From positions 186,001 through 250,000 of the forward strand of contig JALLLT010000035.1 in assembly GCA_025266875.1 (NCBI GenBank): a stretch of DNA of 64,000 nt, read 5' to 3'. This stretch comes from Fennellomyces sp. T-0311. Lineage: Eukaryota > Mucoromycota > Mucoromycetes > Mucorales > Lichtheimiaceae. The notes beneath the pieces were generated by a model, which saw only the letters and a program-made list of their open reading frames with translations, had not been told where the DNA came from and did not search any database. Below are positions 22,601 through 33,167 of this stretch, piece after piece. The translations under genes were made by a program, and so were the position numbers. Each line of letters starts with the position of its first letter. Positions within the stretch are counted from its first letter, which is position 1.

Positions 22601-23385
22601 AAGTGCCGTGCAAGCGACTTCTTTCTCTTTGACACAAATCTTGGTGTCCTTCGTTTACAGCAAAGAACTGAAAATCAACGCTTCCCCATCTTGACCACAC
22701 GCCTTCACCAGGATGTTACCCAATTCCGAACCTTCCTTCGCCCCTTCTTTGCTCAACACTGCATACCAATGCCACCCTACCAAATAGCCGGGATATCACG
22801 CACTGAAGGCCAAATTTGTTTTCGACCACTGACTAGCGCCATACTCGAGAGTCCAAGCTTCTGCACATGGGCAACTAAGCAATACCGACAAAGTCTATCT
22901 TCCCTCCCTCCGCGATCACCAGTCCAGCCACGCCATTGGTCTTTGTTTTGGTCCATACCTATGAACCACACAGCTCGCAACATCCTTTTCCGGATCTACC
23001 ATGACACCATCCCAACTGGAACAAGATTACATCGGATCAACCGTGCCCATTTCCCCTCACCACAATGCCGCATATGTCGTACTCACACAGAAACCCTCCC
23101 GCACTTTCTGGTTCTGTGCCCTCGGAAATATGCAGTATGGCGATTGACATGGAATCACCTCTGTCATACAGACCCACGACCATCTGCTCTTATCCACTTC
23201 TTATGCACAGGCGACCCGCCTTTCTCCATTTCCCCCCCAAAAAAAAACTCTATTTGATCGTCTCATATATTATGCTAGCCATCTGGCGAGCCCACTGGTC
23301 TCGTATTTTCAACAACACACCTTTCATTCCTTCCAAAGTTGCTTCACAAGCAATTTCTCTCCTTGACAAATATGCTCTCTCCTAA
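19603..23385 (+). pseudogene. LINE ORF2, endonuclease and reverse transcriptase with frameshifts
   Basis: The endonuclease part (19603 to about 20330) shows ASINCNGLL, LQETHIKTT, ITGDFNYS and SWSDHALL. A frameshift near 20310-20350 moves the reading to the frame that carries the linker and reverse transcriptase. A TGA at 21122-21124 sits where a tryptophan is expected. RT motifs follow: NWRPISLINCDAKIF, GFMPNRFIGENG, LCLDQYKAYD, GLWQGDPLSPILFNLALE and the catalytic AYADDILVLL. A C-terminal CCHC-like finger (CRICRTHTETLPHFLVLC) is followed by a second frameshift at the A-run near 23240. The original frame resumes (AIWRAHWSRIFNNTPF) and ends near 23385. No RNase H domain is visible. Confidence 0.8.
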
Positions 23386-23496
23386 GTTTATGTATAACCT
23401 TCTGCTATATATTCTTAGTAAGCTGTAGCTCCTCTTCCTTCGGTACGAGTCACAGTAATAAAATTTGAGGCCACCAACCTCCATACAAAAAAAAAG

Positions 23497-23507
23497 TTTC
23501 GCGTGAT
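23497..23507 (+). repeat. 11-bp target-site duplication of the LINE, right copy
   Basis: TTTCGCGTGAT follows the poly(A) tract and matches 18113-18123. Confidence 0.85.
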
Positions 23508-23511
23508 AATC
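23503..23511 (+). repeat. 9-bp target-site duplication, right copy (GTGATAATC)
   Basis: This is identical to 5816-5824. It overlaps the LINE target duplication because the LINE landed at this edge. Confidence 0.8.
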
Positions 23512-23619
23512 TCAGACAACAAAATGCCCGACGAAATCGTTCCACAAAGCGGCAGCCGTACAGCAACTCGAGAACATGGCATGACGACATACTACTTTAG
23601 CAAACCACCTTCTTCGTAA
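23512..23619 (+). pseudogene. separated 3' coding end of the membrane-protein gene
   Basis: Joining 5824 directly to 23512 keeps the exon-3 frame open for 36 more codons to TAA 23617-23619 (NKMPDEIVPQSGSR, HGMTTYYFSKPPSS). This supports the inferred empty site. The only disagreement is the TAG at 5801. Confidence 0.5.
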
Positions 23620-23742
23620 TATAGTTTCCACTGTACTCAGGGGTATATTTGACTGCCAATAAATGCAAAGTTTAACATCCAATGATAAATAGTTGATTGG
23701 TATACGGTTCTTTTTAACAAAATTCGATGTAAACTGATTGTA

Positions 23743-25556
23743 TCATCGTGCATAGGCTCGCAACAGATGGCTAATTTCTACACGGGGAATTTGCCTCAGA
23801 TCCAACAAGCGAAGATTTCGCACATCTGAATGACTGCTGTACTTGCTAATAAAGGTTTCTAATCCTGACCTTGTCACATCAACAGAGCCTCGTATACCAA
23901 TATAGGATAACGTAGTAACATTTGCCAATGCATCAAGCACCGGGTCCGTGAGAGAGCGACCATAAGTGATCACTACACGCCTCAGCGAAGACCCATTTCC
24001 TTTCCTCGCATGATGTTCAAAAAAACGTTGAATTCTGGGCGACATGTCAGTGTGGGCAATTTCAAGTCGCCAGAGGCGAGGCAACGTCATCAACGTATCA
24101 ATGGCAAGATCCGATATCATGTCGATATGGTCAAACACGATACTTTCCAAAGCCGGACATTGCTGCATTAACGGAACTGCCATATACTCTGTAGTGCCTG
24201 TCCGATCGCTGCTCGTATAATAGAGATTTTTCATATTCGGAAACGGGCCCAGGGCAACAAGCGGTGTCCATGCTTGCGGTAATACCCTGCGAACTTGGCT
24301 CAGGTTCAACACCAGCGATCGCAGCGTGGTTCGGCTTTTAACAAAAAATGGTCTCAGGTCGCGCGGTGCAAACATGACTTGGTCATCGACGGCCATGGTT
24401 CCGAGTCCATGCATGTTGTCGTTGTTAAAATCTTCCAATGCAATTTCATCTAGGTTGGATAGGATGTGGAGTGCTTTGAGACGCGGACATTGCTGGTAGA
24501 GTAAGGTCAGTGTTTGAGACGAACAGCCGTTGGGTGTGCCAAATTGTTGCAATTGAGGTACTCGGCTCAGAAGCGTTTCAAAAACAGGATTCAAGTCTCC
24601 AGAACCTTGGATGACAAGTGTACGTAGTTTATAGGATGGTGTACTCGTGGTATCGAAGGATATGGATCGGTTCGTGACGAGGGAGAGAAGTTGCAATGAT
24701 TGACATTTGGATAATAGGATGTCCAGAGCAAGTCCTGATCCGGTGCCATTGGAGTAACTTTCGTTAATGACAAGACTTGTCAGATGCTGTTCCAAGGAAA
24801 ATACGAACGGCAAGGCCAACCCTAATTCATCTTGAATATCTACAATGCCTCCATCAACAAAACTGACCGTTTTTTTTTGTATTAATAAAAGACATACTCA
24901 ACTCGATACGATTGACCTTGGACAATCGACCGTTGCGAGCCAACACCAAAAGCTCTTTGGAAACCTTATTACTCACACCGAACAATTTGAGTTTATGCAC
25001 GTATTCAGCGACCGTATGCAACAAACGAAACGTCGGATTGATCAAGAACGGTGTCCAACAATACGCCGATCGCCATAGCAAAGGTATTTGCAACATGAAT
25101 TGACGCCAAGTCCTTGACACCATCGTGATTCCGATATTATCAAATGGACCCAATTGTTCAAAAATGGCAGTGGCCACATCGGGAATGAGCGCATGGACAA
25201 AATCGATGCGCGCTTCTTGTCGACGCTGGGCAGCGGCGCGCTGGTCACGCAATACGTATTGATCGGCGCAGTGAAAAGTGGCTCGGATGCCGCAGTCGTA
25301 GGCTTCGATGGCCATTGCTTGCTTGCCTTGCTGGGAATAGAGTGCGCCACTGAAAAGATGGCCTCGGATATCACCAGGGTCCTGCGAAATTGCTTGCTGG
25401 ATGTATCGTTGCGCTAATTCGAACTGGCCGCGGTTTCCGCACTCGTGCGCTTGCTCGTATAGCCAGTTTCCTTGACAACCGTCTTGTCAAGGCTGAGATT
25501 AGCTTTGCGGAATGGACATTTGTAATGGCTTGACTACGAACTTTTCGATCCGGCAT
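23743..25556 (-). CDS. TPR/F-box/LRR protein (566 aa)
   Basis: Three exons close in phase: 25556-25538, 25482-24898 and 24839-23743. The introns are 55 bp (with a GCTAATC branch-point-like site) and 58 bp. The first large exon has a TPR-like helical pair (FELAQRYIQQAIS, LYSQQGKQAMAIEAYDCG). An F-box follows (FVHALIPDVATAIFEQLGPF, VSRTWRQFM, LWRSAYCW). The second exon is a set of degenerate leucine-rich repeats (RTLVIQGSGDL, CPRLKALHILSN, CPALESIVFDHID). F-box proteins recruit substrates to SCF ubiquitin ligases, and this domain set is an expanded family in Mucorales. The short first exon was chosen because the downstream frame contains a TGA immediately upstream of the TPR part. Confidence 0.75.
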
Positions 25557-25997
25557 TGATTGCTGGCAAATGGGAATCTATTGGGTTCATTGACTTTTTT
25601 TTCTTGCAGCAAAAGTAAAAAGTATTAAAAAAAAAGGTTACATGGCAAGCCTCAGCGCATTACTTTATCTGTACCACGTCAGTAGCCCGACGGACAGTTG
25701 TAAAAGGGTCAAGTCAATGTTTGTGATCACGTTACCGTGTTTCAGACGCCTGATTGAATAATTGGCATGCTGACAAGTATCAAAGGATGCAATAACCTCT
25801 CAGCTTGAGCTATGTTTTATATGTATTTATACGGCAATGGCAAAAACAGGGGGTTCATCCGACTATATTACAGCAAATATCAGAATATGTACAGTGATTG
25901 CATTCAATCGAAAAGAATCCTTCTCCACAACAAATGGTTCATCAGCAATATGGAGTCCAAAGTGATTTCCTCGTCTGAATCTAGGGCTACTTGTGTA

Positions 25998-27968
25998 TTA
26001 ATCTCCATGTACGTTGCTATACAAAAAACCATCCTCACCATCCGACGTATCCTCATCATCCGAATCGTCACTAAACTCTTCAAAGAACCGAGCCTCATAG
26101 GACCGTTCGGGCAACTCGAGCTGGCCACGACGGTCCAGCAGTTCCTGAATTTCCTTTCGGGATACACATGGCAGCGAATCCAAATGAAGATTCTTTGGAT
26201 CCGAATGACTGCAGTATTTTTTGACGAACGCTTGGATGCCATTTCTGGATACGTCGCATTCCGATAGCGTGACATGGTCGAGTGTGGGGATGCTCGCCAA
26301 CGCATTGAGAATGGCATCATTGAATCCGTTCGTGGCTGTGATACTGACATGACGCAGTGTTGCCGCAGCATGTGCGTGCCTCTCAAACAGTGATTGGAAT
26401 GTCGGCGACAGCAATCCGCAGAAAATTTCCAAATGCTGGAGTTGAGTCAGATGGGTGAGCGCTGTGGCGAACGGATCCTGCAACGCGTCGTTTCGTTTCA
26501 GTCTGATGTGCTGCAACACAGGCGCCTTGCTGATCAACAGCGTAATGGCGTCGTTGATATCAATGGTGGAAACGTCGTGGCATTTGTACGTCAGCGATTT
26601 GAGGTTGCCAAAGGTATCGGTGTGCTCGAACAAGCGTTGCCATGCCAATTGCACGCGAGTGATTTCTTCGTCGTCTTGCGGATATACCTTGAAAAGGCCC
26701 GCCTGCAGTCGAAGTTCGAGCGATTCTAGCGATGCGTGGCTTTTTTGAAAGAAGGGGAGCAGACAGTGCACGTCAATGGGCGTGCTGCCGTCGTAGGAAA
26801 TGGATTTCAGCCCAACCGTTTGGTTGCGTGGGTCGCTGTCGTCGTCAATGTCTTCAATGTATTGCATAAAGTTGTACTCGATCGATCCCGTAATCAAAAG
26901 TCGCTTCAGCAGCGGACACCACTGGTTGAGTTGCTCAAGGGTTTCCAACAACAATCGGTCGCTATGCATGATGCCAAATGTCCGCAAGCGCGGCGATCGA
27001 CGGATAATGCTCTCGAGGATTTTTGTTTCGAAAGGATCGCCATACAGTAACAGCGATCGGAGATTGTCGAATGGCACCATGGATGCACTGAATGGGGTGT
27101 AGTCCACATTGCCATTGTTGTTGTGCAGAGCAAAGTGTCGCAGCCGGGGACATTTGGTCAAGATGGACTCTAACGAGATCCAGGAAAAGTCTCCATAGTT
27201 GGACTTGAGTTGAAGTGTGGTCAATTGTTTCCCCACTTTGGACACCAGTCGTGCAACGTTGCTTTGATCTACACAGGGCAAGGTTTCAATCTTTTTTTTG
27301 TACTTTTTTAGACGCTATTTACCGCACGAAAGTGTTTTGACATTGTAAAGTTTGGCAAACTTCAAGCGCGTCTTGAACCTTCGCGACATGGCCGTCGACA
27401 TTTCGCAAGCGACTCGCAATTCCCTGATATGATGTCCGACCAATTCAAGCATGACAAACGAAGCGCTTTTGTGAAACGGTGCCCACCAAGCTGTTCTCCA
27501 TAATTTGGTGCATTGAGTCACCAGAAACCGTCGCCATCGTTTGGATACGAGCGTATATTGAAGGATACCATCTTGCGTACTTGGCAGGTCGATAACAATG
27601 TCTTCAAAGATGAGTTTGGCAAGCTCCGTGGGCAGCGCTTGAACGAAATCGTGTTCCTTTTCTTCTTCAAGTCGTTTGATTGCATTTTCATGTTCATCCC
27701 GAAAAACAACCCTGTCGCGCTCTTGTTTCATTGCGCGGGCGCCTCGTTCGTACACGGTCGCTGCTGCTTGGTGTTTGCCTTGTTGCATGTAAAGCTTGCC
27801 GCTAAGGAGGTACCCTTCAGGTGATCGGGGATAGTTGGCAATCACATTGTTGGCGTACACTTGGGCTTTGGTATAATTGCCAAGTTTGGCATAATGTTGC
27901 GCAATGAGACTGTCGGAACCTTCTGACGCAACATGCGATTTATTGCGAGTCGAACGTCGCACATCCAT
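25998..27968 (-). CDS. TPR/F-box/LRR protein (638 aa), paralogue of the upstream gene
   Basis: Two exons, 27968-27323 and 27268-25998, are joined by a 54-bp GT-AG intron. A nearer AG would bring in stop codons, and the acceptor GTGTAG at 27269 restores phase. TPR-like helices lie at about residues 20-75 (AKLGNYTKAQVYANNVI, LYMQQGKHQAAATVYERG). An F-box is at about 100-150 (VQALPTELAKLIFEDIV, VSKRWRRFL, LWRTAWWAPF), followed by leucine-rich repeats (CPRLRHFALHNN, CPLLKRLLITGS, LRHVSITATNG). The C-terminus is acidic (SDDSDDEDTSDGEDG). I chose the ATG at 27968, because the upstream ORF extension reads through a promoter-like A/G-rich tract. It lies head-to-tail with its paralogue and is likely a tandem duplicate. 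Confidence 0.8.
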
Positions 27969-28164
27969 TGAAGAGGCTCCCAAAAAGAAAGAAAGAAAGA
28001 GCGTGTGGTAGAGTAAAAGAGGACTGTCAAAGTTTTTAAACTCGAACGACACACGTGATCCATGCAATTACAACATGGACGGAACAATGCCCTTGGTTAT
28101 CAAACACAGCTAGACTATCATACAGAAAGGCGGTATAGAGTGTGTGGTATAAGAGGAATATATA

Positions 28165-28606
28165 TCAAGGAACATCTACATCAAACGTCGTGTTCCAAGC
28201 AGACGATGCATGTTTAACATCGTCCACCCCTTTACTATTCTCACCTATGTAAAAACTGATCCTGCTACTCGAGCTGGTCGTAATAACCGCAATGCCTCCC
28301 AATCGTGAATGCTCAGCAGCTCCTTCAAAGATCGGAGACCTCTGAAGGATTTGAAAAAAAAACACCTTCTGCCAATTCCTGGAGCATGGCTCTTCTGACC
28401 GTGCAACGGATGATACTGACATGAAATAACGTGGCCATCCCCGTCAGGGCAACGACGAAATCATCCACCCGATCCTTCCTATTGCACGAATGAACGTGCT
28501 GGAGCGTGGATGGCGGGATCCATCCGCGACAATAGGCGGCGGCAAGATAAATATATATCCAGTTCGCGCAACTTGCGTTTGGAAAGTACCACGCCTCAAT
28601 GATCAT
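28165..28606 (-). pseudogene. relic of a third F-box/LRR paralogue
   Basis: Two overlapping frames give a segment (STLQHVHSCNRKDRVDDF, VVALTGMATLFHVSIIRC) that aligns by eye with ATLRHVSITATNGFND...LASIPTLDHVTL in the neighbouring gene. A frameshifted tail follows (GAAEHSRLGGIAVITT). No intact frame spans it. The stretch 28607-29849 upstream may hold more of the relic but shows nothing I can support. Confidence 0.5.
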
Positions 28607-29849
28607 CGAACAAGCGCCAAGTCCACTAGCAAAATGGTTTCCAATGCTGGAGTAGGTTTACCAAGTGATCCTTGCTGAGCCCACCTGCTCGCAGACCACA
28701 GCACTCGATCGGTTCGAGTTTGTCGAACATCCCAGGCCCTTCCCATTAGACGATGCGTGGGCCAATTTTGCGTCCCTCATGTACGAATAACCCGGGTTGA
28801 TCGGTCTATATCCAGAGCCAGCAATCTCCAACAAGCTTCGATTGCGCGTGAGGAATAAGAGGTAAAAACCGGTGTCTTGCAATGCGTTGATGCTGTACAT
28901 AATTTCTTTCACTCCCCCCTCCTCTCATCTGTTCGTCGTGGATGAATGGGAGGTGCGCCCAGAGTCCTTAGAACAATATCCATCTGAGAAACGGCCAGTG
29001 TTGGTCCAGAAGCGTAAAGGTGTCCGATAACAACATGGTGAAGTCATGGATGTCAAACGTTCGCCCGTCAAATCACTTGCTCTACCAACGACGGATCAAA
29101 GTAATCGCTCGTTATAGTTGATCTACCATCAACGCCCAAAGACTGTCCTATGTCGACTCGTCTGCTCGGTTGCCGTCGCTTGTTGCAGACGCCGTGATGC
29201 AGGATGAACCGTCGCACATTGGGACGGCGCAATAAGACCTTGTCCAGGCTAACCCCATGATCGAACGGATCCGCTGCTGGATGTATTCTGAGCGACGTTA
29301 ACTCTCTACCAGCTTGGATACGAGCTTCATAACATTGGATGGGTCTTTAGCGGACGATAAATTCAAAGATCATTTTGGTCACTTTGGAAAGTCGTTTGAC
29401 ACCATCGCGTTGCATAGCAGCATCCTGTCGGTATCGATACCAAATGACTCTTTTTTGACGGAGGGGATGATTTTCGACATGCAGTCCTGGGTGATACACG
29501 CCCACCGTGCGTTCATGGTTGCCCTACTTGATGTAGATTCGGTCATTCAGGACGCCGTGATTTTCGGTTCGCAGGCAACGACGTTGGTAGGATGCACCTA
29601 AGCGTGCATGTATTCGCCTCAATCCGAATACTCGTTTGGAATAATGAGATTGGAATGGGGGTTGAATTGTTGCGCGTGAATCAACGACGCAAAGGAGACA
29701 TTTTTTTAAAGAGAGAAAGAGCGAGAGGGACACTTATGAAAGCCGTCACGTCACCCCAGGCGCTCCGGCCCAAAAAACATAAGCAATACACGGCCTTTAT
29801 TTTTTTTTTGCTTCAGCTACACTATCTTCCCAACCCCCCCTCTCCCTCA

Positions 29850-30808
29850 ATGAACTCCGTACGCGTCCTCGTTCGACAGGCAGCAACATCCACAATTCGC
29901 CGCAGTGTCGTTTCCCGGCGCGCCATCCACGCATCGCCAGCAGCCATGTCCGACGCGCTGTCTGTGGTAATTTTGTTGCACACGCACACTTATTGGGTAG
30001 AGTAAGGGATTGACGTGTGTATCTATGTCTAGCATCGTGACACGCCGGAAAACAATGCCAGCATTCCATTCGAATTTAACCAGGAAAATAAGAAGCGTAT
30101 TGAGGAAATCCTGAAAAAGTACCCACCTCAGTACAAGAAGGGCGCCATCATGCCACTTTTGGATCTTGGTCAAAGACAACACGGTTTTACATCACTGTCG
30201 GTTATGAACGAAGTCGCTCGTTTGCTTGAAGTGCCTCCAATGCGTGTTTACGAAGTGGCCACCTTCTATACCATGTTCAACAGGCAAGTAGCCTTCTCTA
30301 ACCTAACGCAGAGAACGTGTCCCCACCCAGTCTATTTATATTGCATTTGTTTTTCCCTTAGACAACCCGTAGGCAAATACTTTTTGCAGCTGTGCACAAC
30401 AACGCCTTGTCAATTGGGTGGTTGCGGCTCGACCAAGATCCTGGACACCATCACCGAACAACTTCAAATCCAACCTGGCGAAACTACCAAGGATGGTCTG
30501 TTCACTTTGGTGGAGGTGGAATGCGCTGGCGCCTGTGTAAATGCTCCCGTCATGGCCATCAACGATGACTACTATGTAAAGTTGGAAACACAAACAGTAA
30601 AGAGGGCCAGAAGCACTGATTGCATGAATTGTAGGAGGATCTCACACCCGAAACGACCCAGAAGCTTTTGGATAACTTGAAGGCTGGCAAACCCATCACG
30701 CCTGGTCCTCAAACCGGCCGTCATACGTGTGAGCCTGCTCCCGGCGTCTACACGTCTTTGACTGAAGAGCCCTACGGTCCTGGCTTCAAGGTTCGCTCCG
30801 ATTTGTAA
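29850..30808 (+). CDS. NDUFV2: NADH:ubiquinone oxidoreductase 24-kDa subunit, mitochondrial (251 aa)
   Basis: Four exons join in phase: 29850-29966, 30033-30283, 30362-30575 and 30635-30808. The first exon encodes an arginine/serine-rich mitochondrial presequence ([20 protein letters not shown]). The mature part has the thioredoxin-like [2Fe-2S] fold of complex I subunits ([33 protein letters not shown]). The four cluster ligands are seen in [11 protein letters not shown] and [11 protein letters not shown]. Intron 2 starts with GC (AACAG then GCAAGT) and ends in AG. It feeds electrons from FMN toward ubiquinone in complex I. The length and order match the family. The gene symbol is used in the animal sense, and the fungal orthologue is usually called the 24-kDa subunit. 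Confidence 0.93.
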
Positions 30809-30984
30809 TTAAAATAATAAAAAAAATAGAACGCAAACCTTTGAGAAAAAGAAGATTAAATAGCTTTTTTTTCTTCACTTACAAAAGAAAAAAAAGGGTT
30901 ACTCTCTGTACAATGCGGTAGAAAAAGGGCAAGAACGCTCTAAACTAAAAATGACATATGCGACTTTACAAAAAAACAGAAAAA

Positions 30985-31020
30985 GATATGTGTGTGTGTA
31001 TGTGTGTGCGTGTGTGTGTA
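30985..31020. repeat. (TG)n microsatellite
   Basis: An imperfect TGTGTGTG run lies in the short spacer between the convergent NDUFV2-like and Anp1-like genes. Confidence 0.7.
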
Positions 31021-31031
31021 AATGAGTGTGA

Positions 31032-32219
31032 TTAGGTCGCCTTTCTCGGCGCGTGATAGATCATATAACCAGGAAGTCCGTAGACCGAGAATCCCATGGC
31101 ATTCGCGGCCTTTCCAAATGCCTCGGCCTCCACTTGGTGCTGGTATACAAAGGGAGTAAAGTTGGCTCCCTCGCGATGCACATGCGACTTGACCAGAGTA
31201 AAAGTAGCGCCCACGCTGTCGAGGGGCACCTTGTGCTCGTTTCCGAGATGCGTGGGCATATCGACCAACTATAAAAAGAGCGGCGGGGGAGCTGATTAAT
31301 ACATACGAATCACCAAGGAGTATAAAAAAAAAACTCCCTTACCAAGTGCCGACCGGTATTCACATTATTATAACCTAGAGCAAGGCTTAGCTAAAACAAA
31401 AATAGAAACCATCTATATAAAAAAAATAGAGGGCCGCTTACCTTCCATCAGAATATAATCCTGTCCCACCCACTTTTGCATTTCGAGGGAATAGTCGGTT
31501 TCAGCCCAATTACTCTTGTCGTACCCCCAAAACGAGTGGTCCTGGCGGTACTCGAGGACGTTGGGGACGACCACGTCCTTGTCGACCTTGATCAGGTCAT
31601 CAAAGATGGACGGAGGATACTGGACCAGGTCCACATCGACCCAGGCGACCCAACTATGAAAATCTCTCAGTGCCGATGACAAGAGATAATTGCGTGCGCG
31701 TGCCATGATCGTCAAGTCGTACGGGTCGTCATGGTTCAATCCAAACTCAAAGTTTTTCTGATACACGCTGATCTCGTGAAACCGCCTAAACCAGCGGCGC
31801 TGGAGCCGTCGCACGAGTACCGAGACTTCCTCCAGCGAAGAAGTGTCGGTCGCCAACAGACCAATGGAAATCAAATGATTGGGGTACGTCGATTTGTCCA
31901 GCAGCTGAAAGTATCTTTCCAAAAATACCGTGTTTTCAGGTAACAGCGGTGTCAGCACAAGCAAATGTTCTCCTCGAGAACGTGCTTCCGCCGTCGCGTT
32001 GAGACTGTTCAGATTCAAATAGTACGATGTATGGTCATGCTCTGTGTTGCTATCGCCCCCGCTGCCTTCTTCCGAACTCGTTCGCTCAGAGTAAAGTGAC
32101 CGCGCCGCATGGCAGGACGTATGCGAGGTGTTGCTGAGTGCTGATAACGTAAATAGGACGAGTACAGTGAGAACGGTGAGGATGATGGCGAGTCGCCTAC
32201 CGCCTCGCAGCGTGGTCAT
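31032..32219 (-). CDS. Anp1/Mnn9-family Golgi mannosyltransferase (348 aa)
   Basis: Three exons close in phase: 32219-31442, 31374-31343 (32 nt) and 31268-31032. The N-terminus is a type II membrane anchor (residues about 9-30, LAIILTVLTVLVLFTLSAL), followed by a Ser/Thr-rich stem. The catalytic domain shows EHLLVLTPLLPE, RARNYLLSSAL and the DxD metal site in SWVAWVDVDLV. The C-terminal part has VDMPTHLGNEHKVPLDSVG and GFSVYGLPGYMIYH. Members of this family extend alpha-1,6-mannose chains on N-glycans in the cis-Golgi as part of M-Pol complexes. The ATG at 32219 was chosen over the upstream ORF ext. because it gives the expected short cytoplasmic tail. The stretch 32220-33167 has no gene that I can support. 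Confidence 0.88.
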
Positions 32220-33167
32220 GATGTGAAGAATGAATTTTTTTAAGAAAGTGGTGGAAAAAGGAAAAAGAAAGAAGGAAAAAAAAAGGTTCAAAAAAGGTGC
32301 TTCCTTTTTTTTGGCTCTCGCTGCTTGCGATGCGATGGGGACACACAACGCCCGAAATGGGTGTTTGGCTGTGGTGTAATTTGCAACCCTGGTACTTTTT
32401 TTGATCATTTTACTTCTGAAACGCCTAATGAAAATGGTCAACCTTAAAAAAACAGAGATAAATGATCGACAGTCCCCCTTCATAACAAAGAAAATACAAA
32501 AACGTGTGTCTAGAAAATACACCCGGAAACAACGGAAAGCATAGAAATAGGAACAAGAAACACAAGATTTTGCACTCAGCGTTCGGGGCTTGCGTCTTGA
32601 CAAATGGATCGCCGTTTCTTGTGCTCCTCCTCCCCCCACCTGGATAAAGTCCAGACTGTCCCAGGGAGTACAATGGTTCCACAGTGGGATCGACATCTGT
32701 CTGCCAAGAAATTATTATCATGATGCATCCATTCCATATTCACTTTGCATTTTTTTAACAGGCACCCAGGAACATGCCTGCGTGTGCCTTTCTTTTTATT
32801 TTATTTTTAGAGTCACACAAGAAAAAAAAAGTGATTTTCATGACGAAAGCTGCCAATTTCATAGTTTCACAGTAATTGGGATGGCTTGATGATGGATGGG
32901 ATAATAATAGCCGATCTATGGCGAGATTTTTCTTTGTCTGTGCATAGCAGGGCATGATGGCTTGTCTTTTTTTTTTCTTGGGCACGGGGAATGGTTTCTT
33001 TTCGGTATATACACATAGAATGTTCTGGAGGAGAACGAGCGAGGCCGGGGCGGTTGGAGAGAGCAGCAGAGGTAATGGGCGGATGTGGAAGAGAGCAGGG
33101 TTACAACAAAAAAAGGGTAATATAAAGAATGTATGTACAACATATTTAAACAAATATAATATTTTCC

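Larger units (their letters stand above)
18124..23496 (+). mobile_element. full-length non-LTR retrotransposon (L1-like LINE), inactivated
   Basis: The 5.37-kb insertion has an 11-bp target duplication and a short 3' poly(A), with two ORFs in the order gag-like/CCHC then endonuclease-reverse transcriptase. A short 3' stem (GAGG...CCTC) precedes the poly(A). The 5' end lies only 1 bp before the ORF1 ATG, so any 5' UTR is missing or truncated. Several in-frame stops and at least two frameshifts show that it is dead. It is inserted exactly at the right edge of the giant MULE-like element and splits its target duplication. Confidence 0.9.

Noticed and set aside
27315..27317. In-frame TAG in the second F-box/LRR gene, suggesting a pseudogene
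   Set aside because: It lies inside a 54-bp intron (27269-27322). Using the acceptor GTGTAG restores phase and joins the two halves without a stop.
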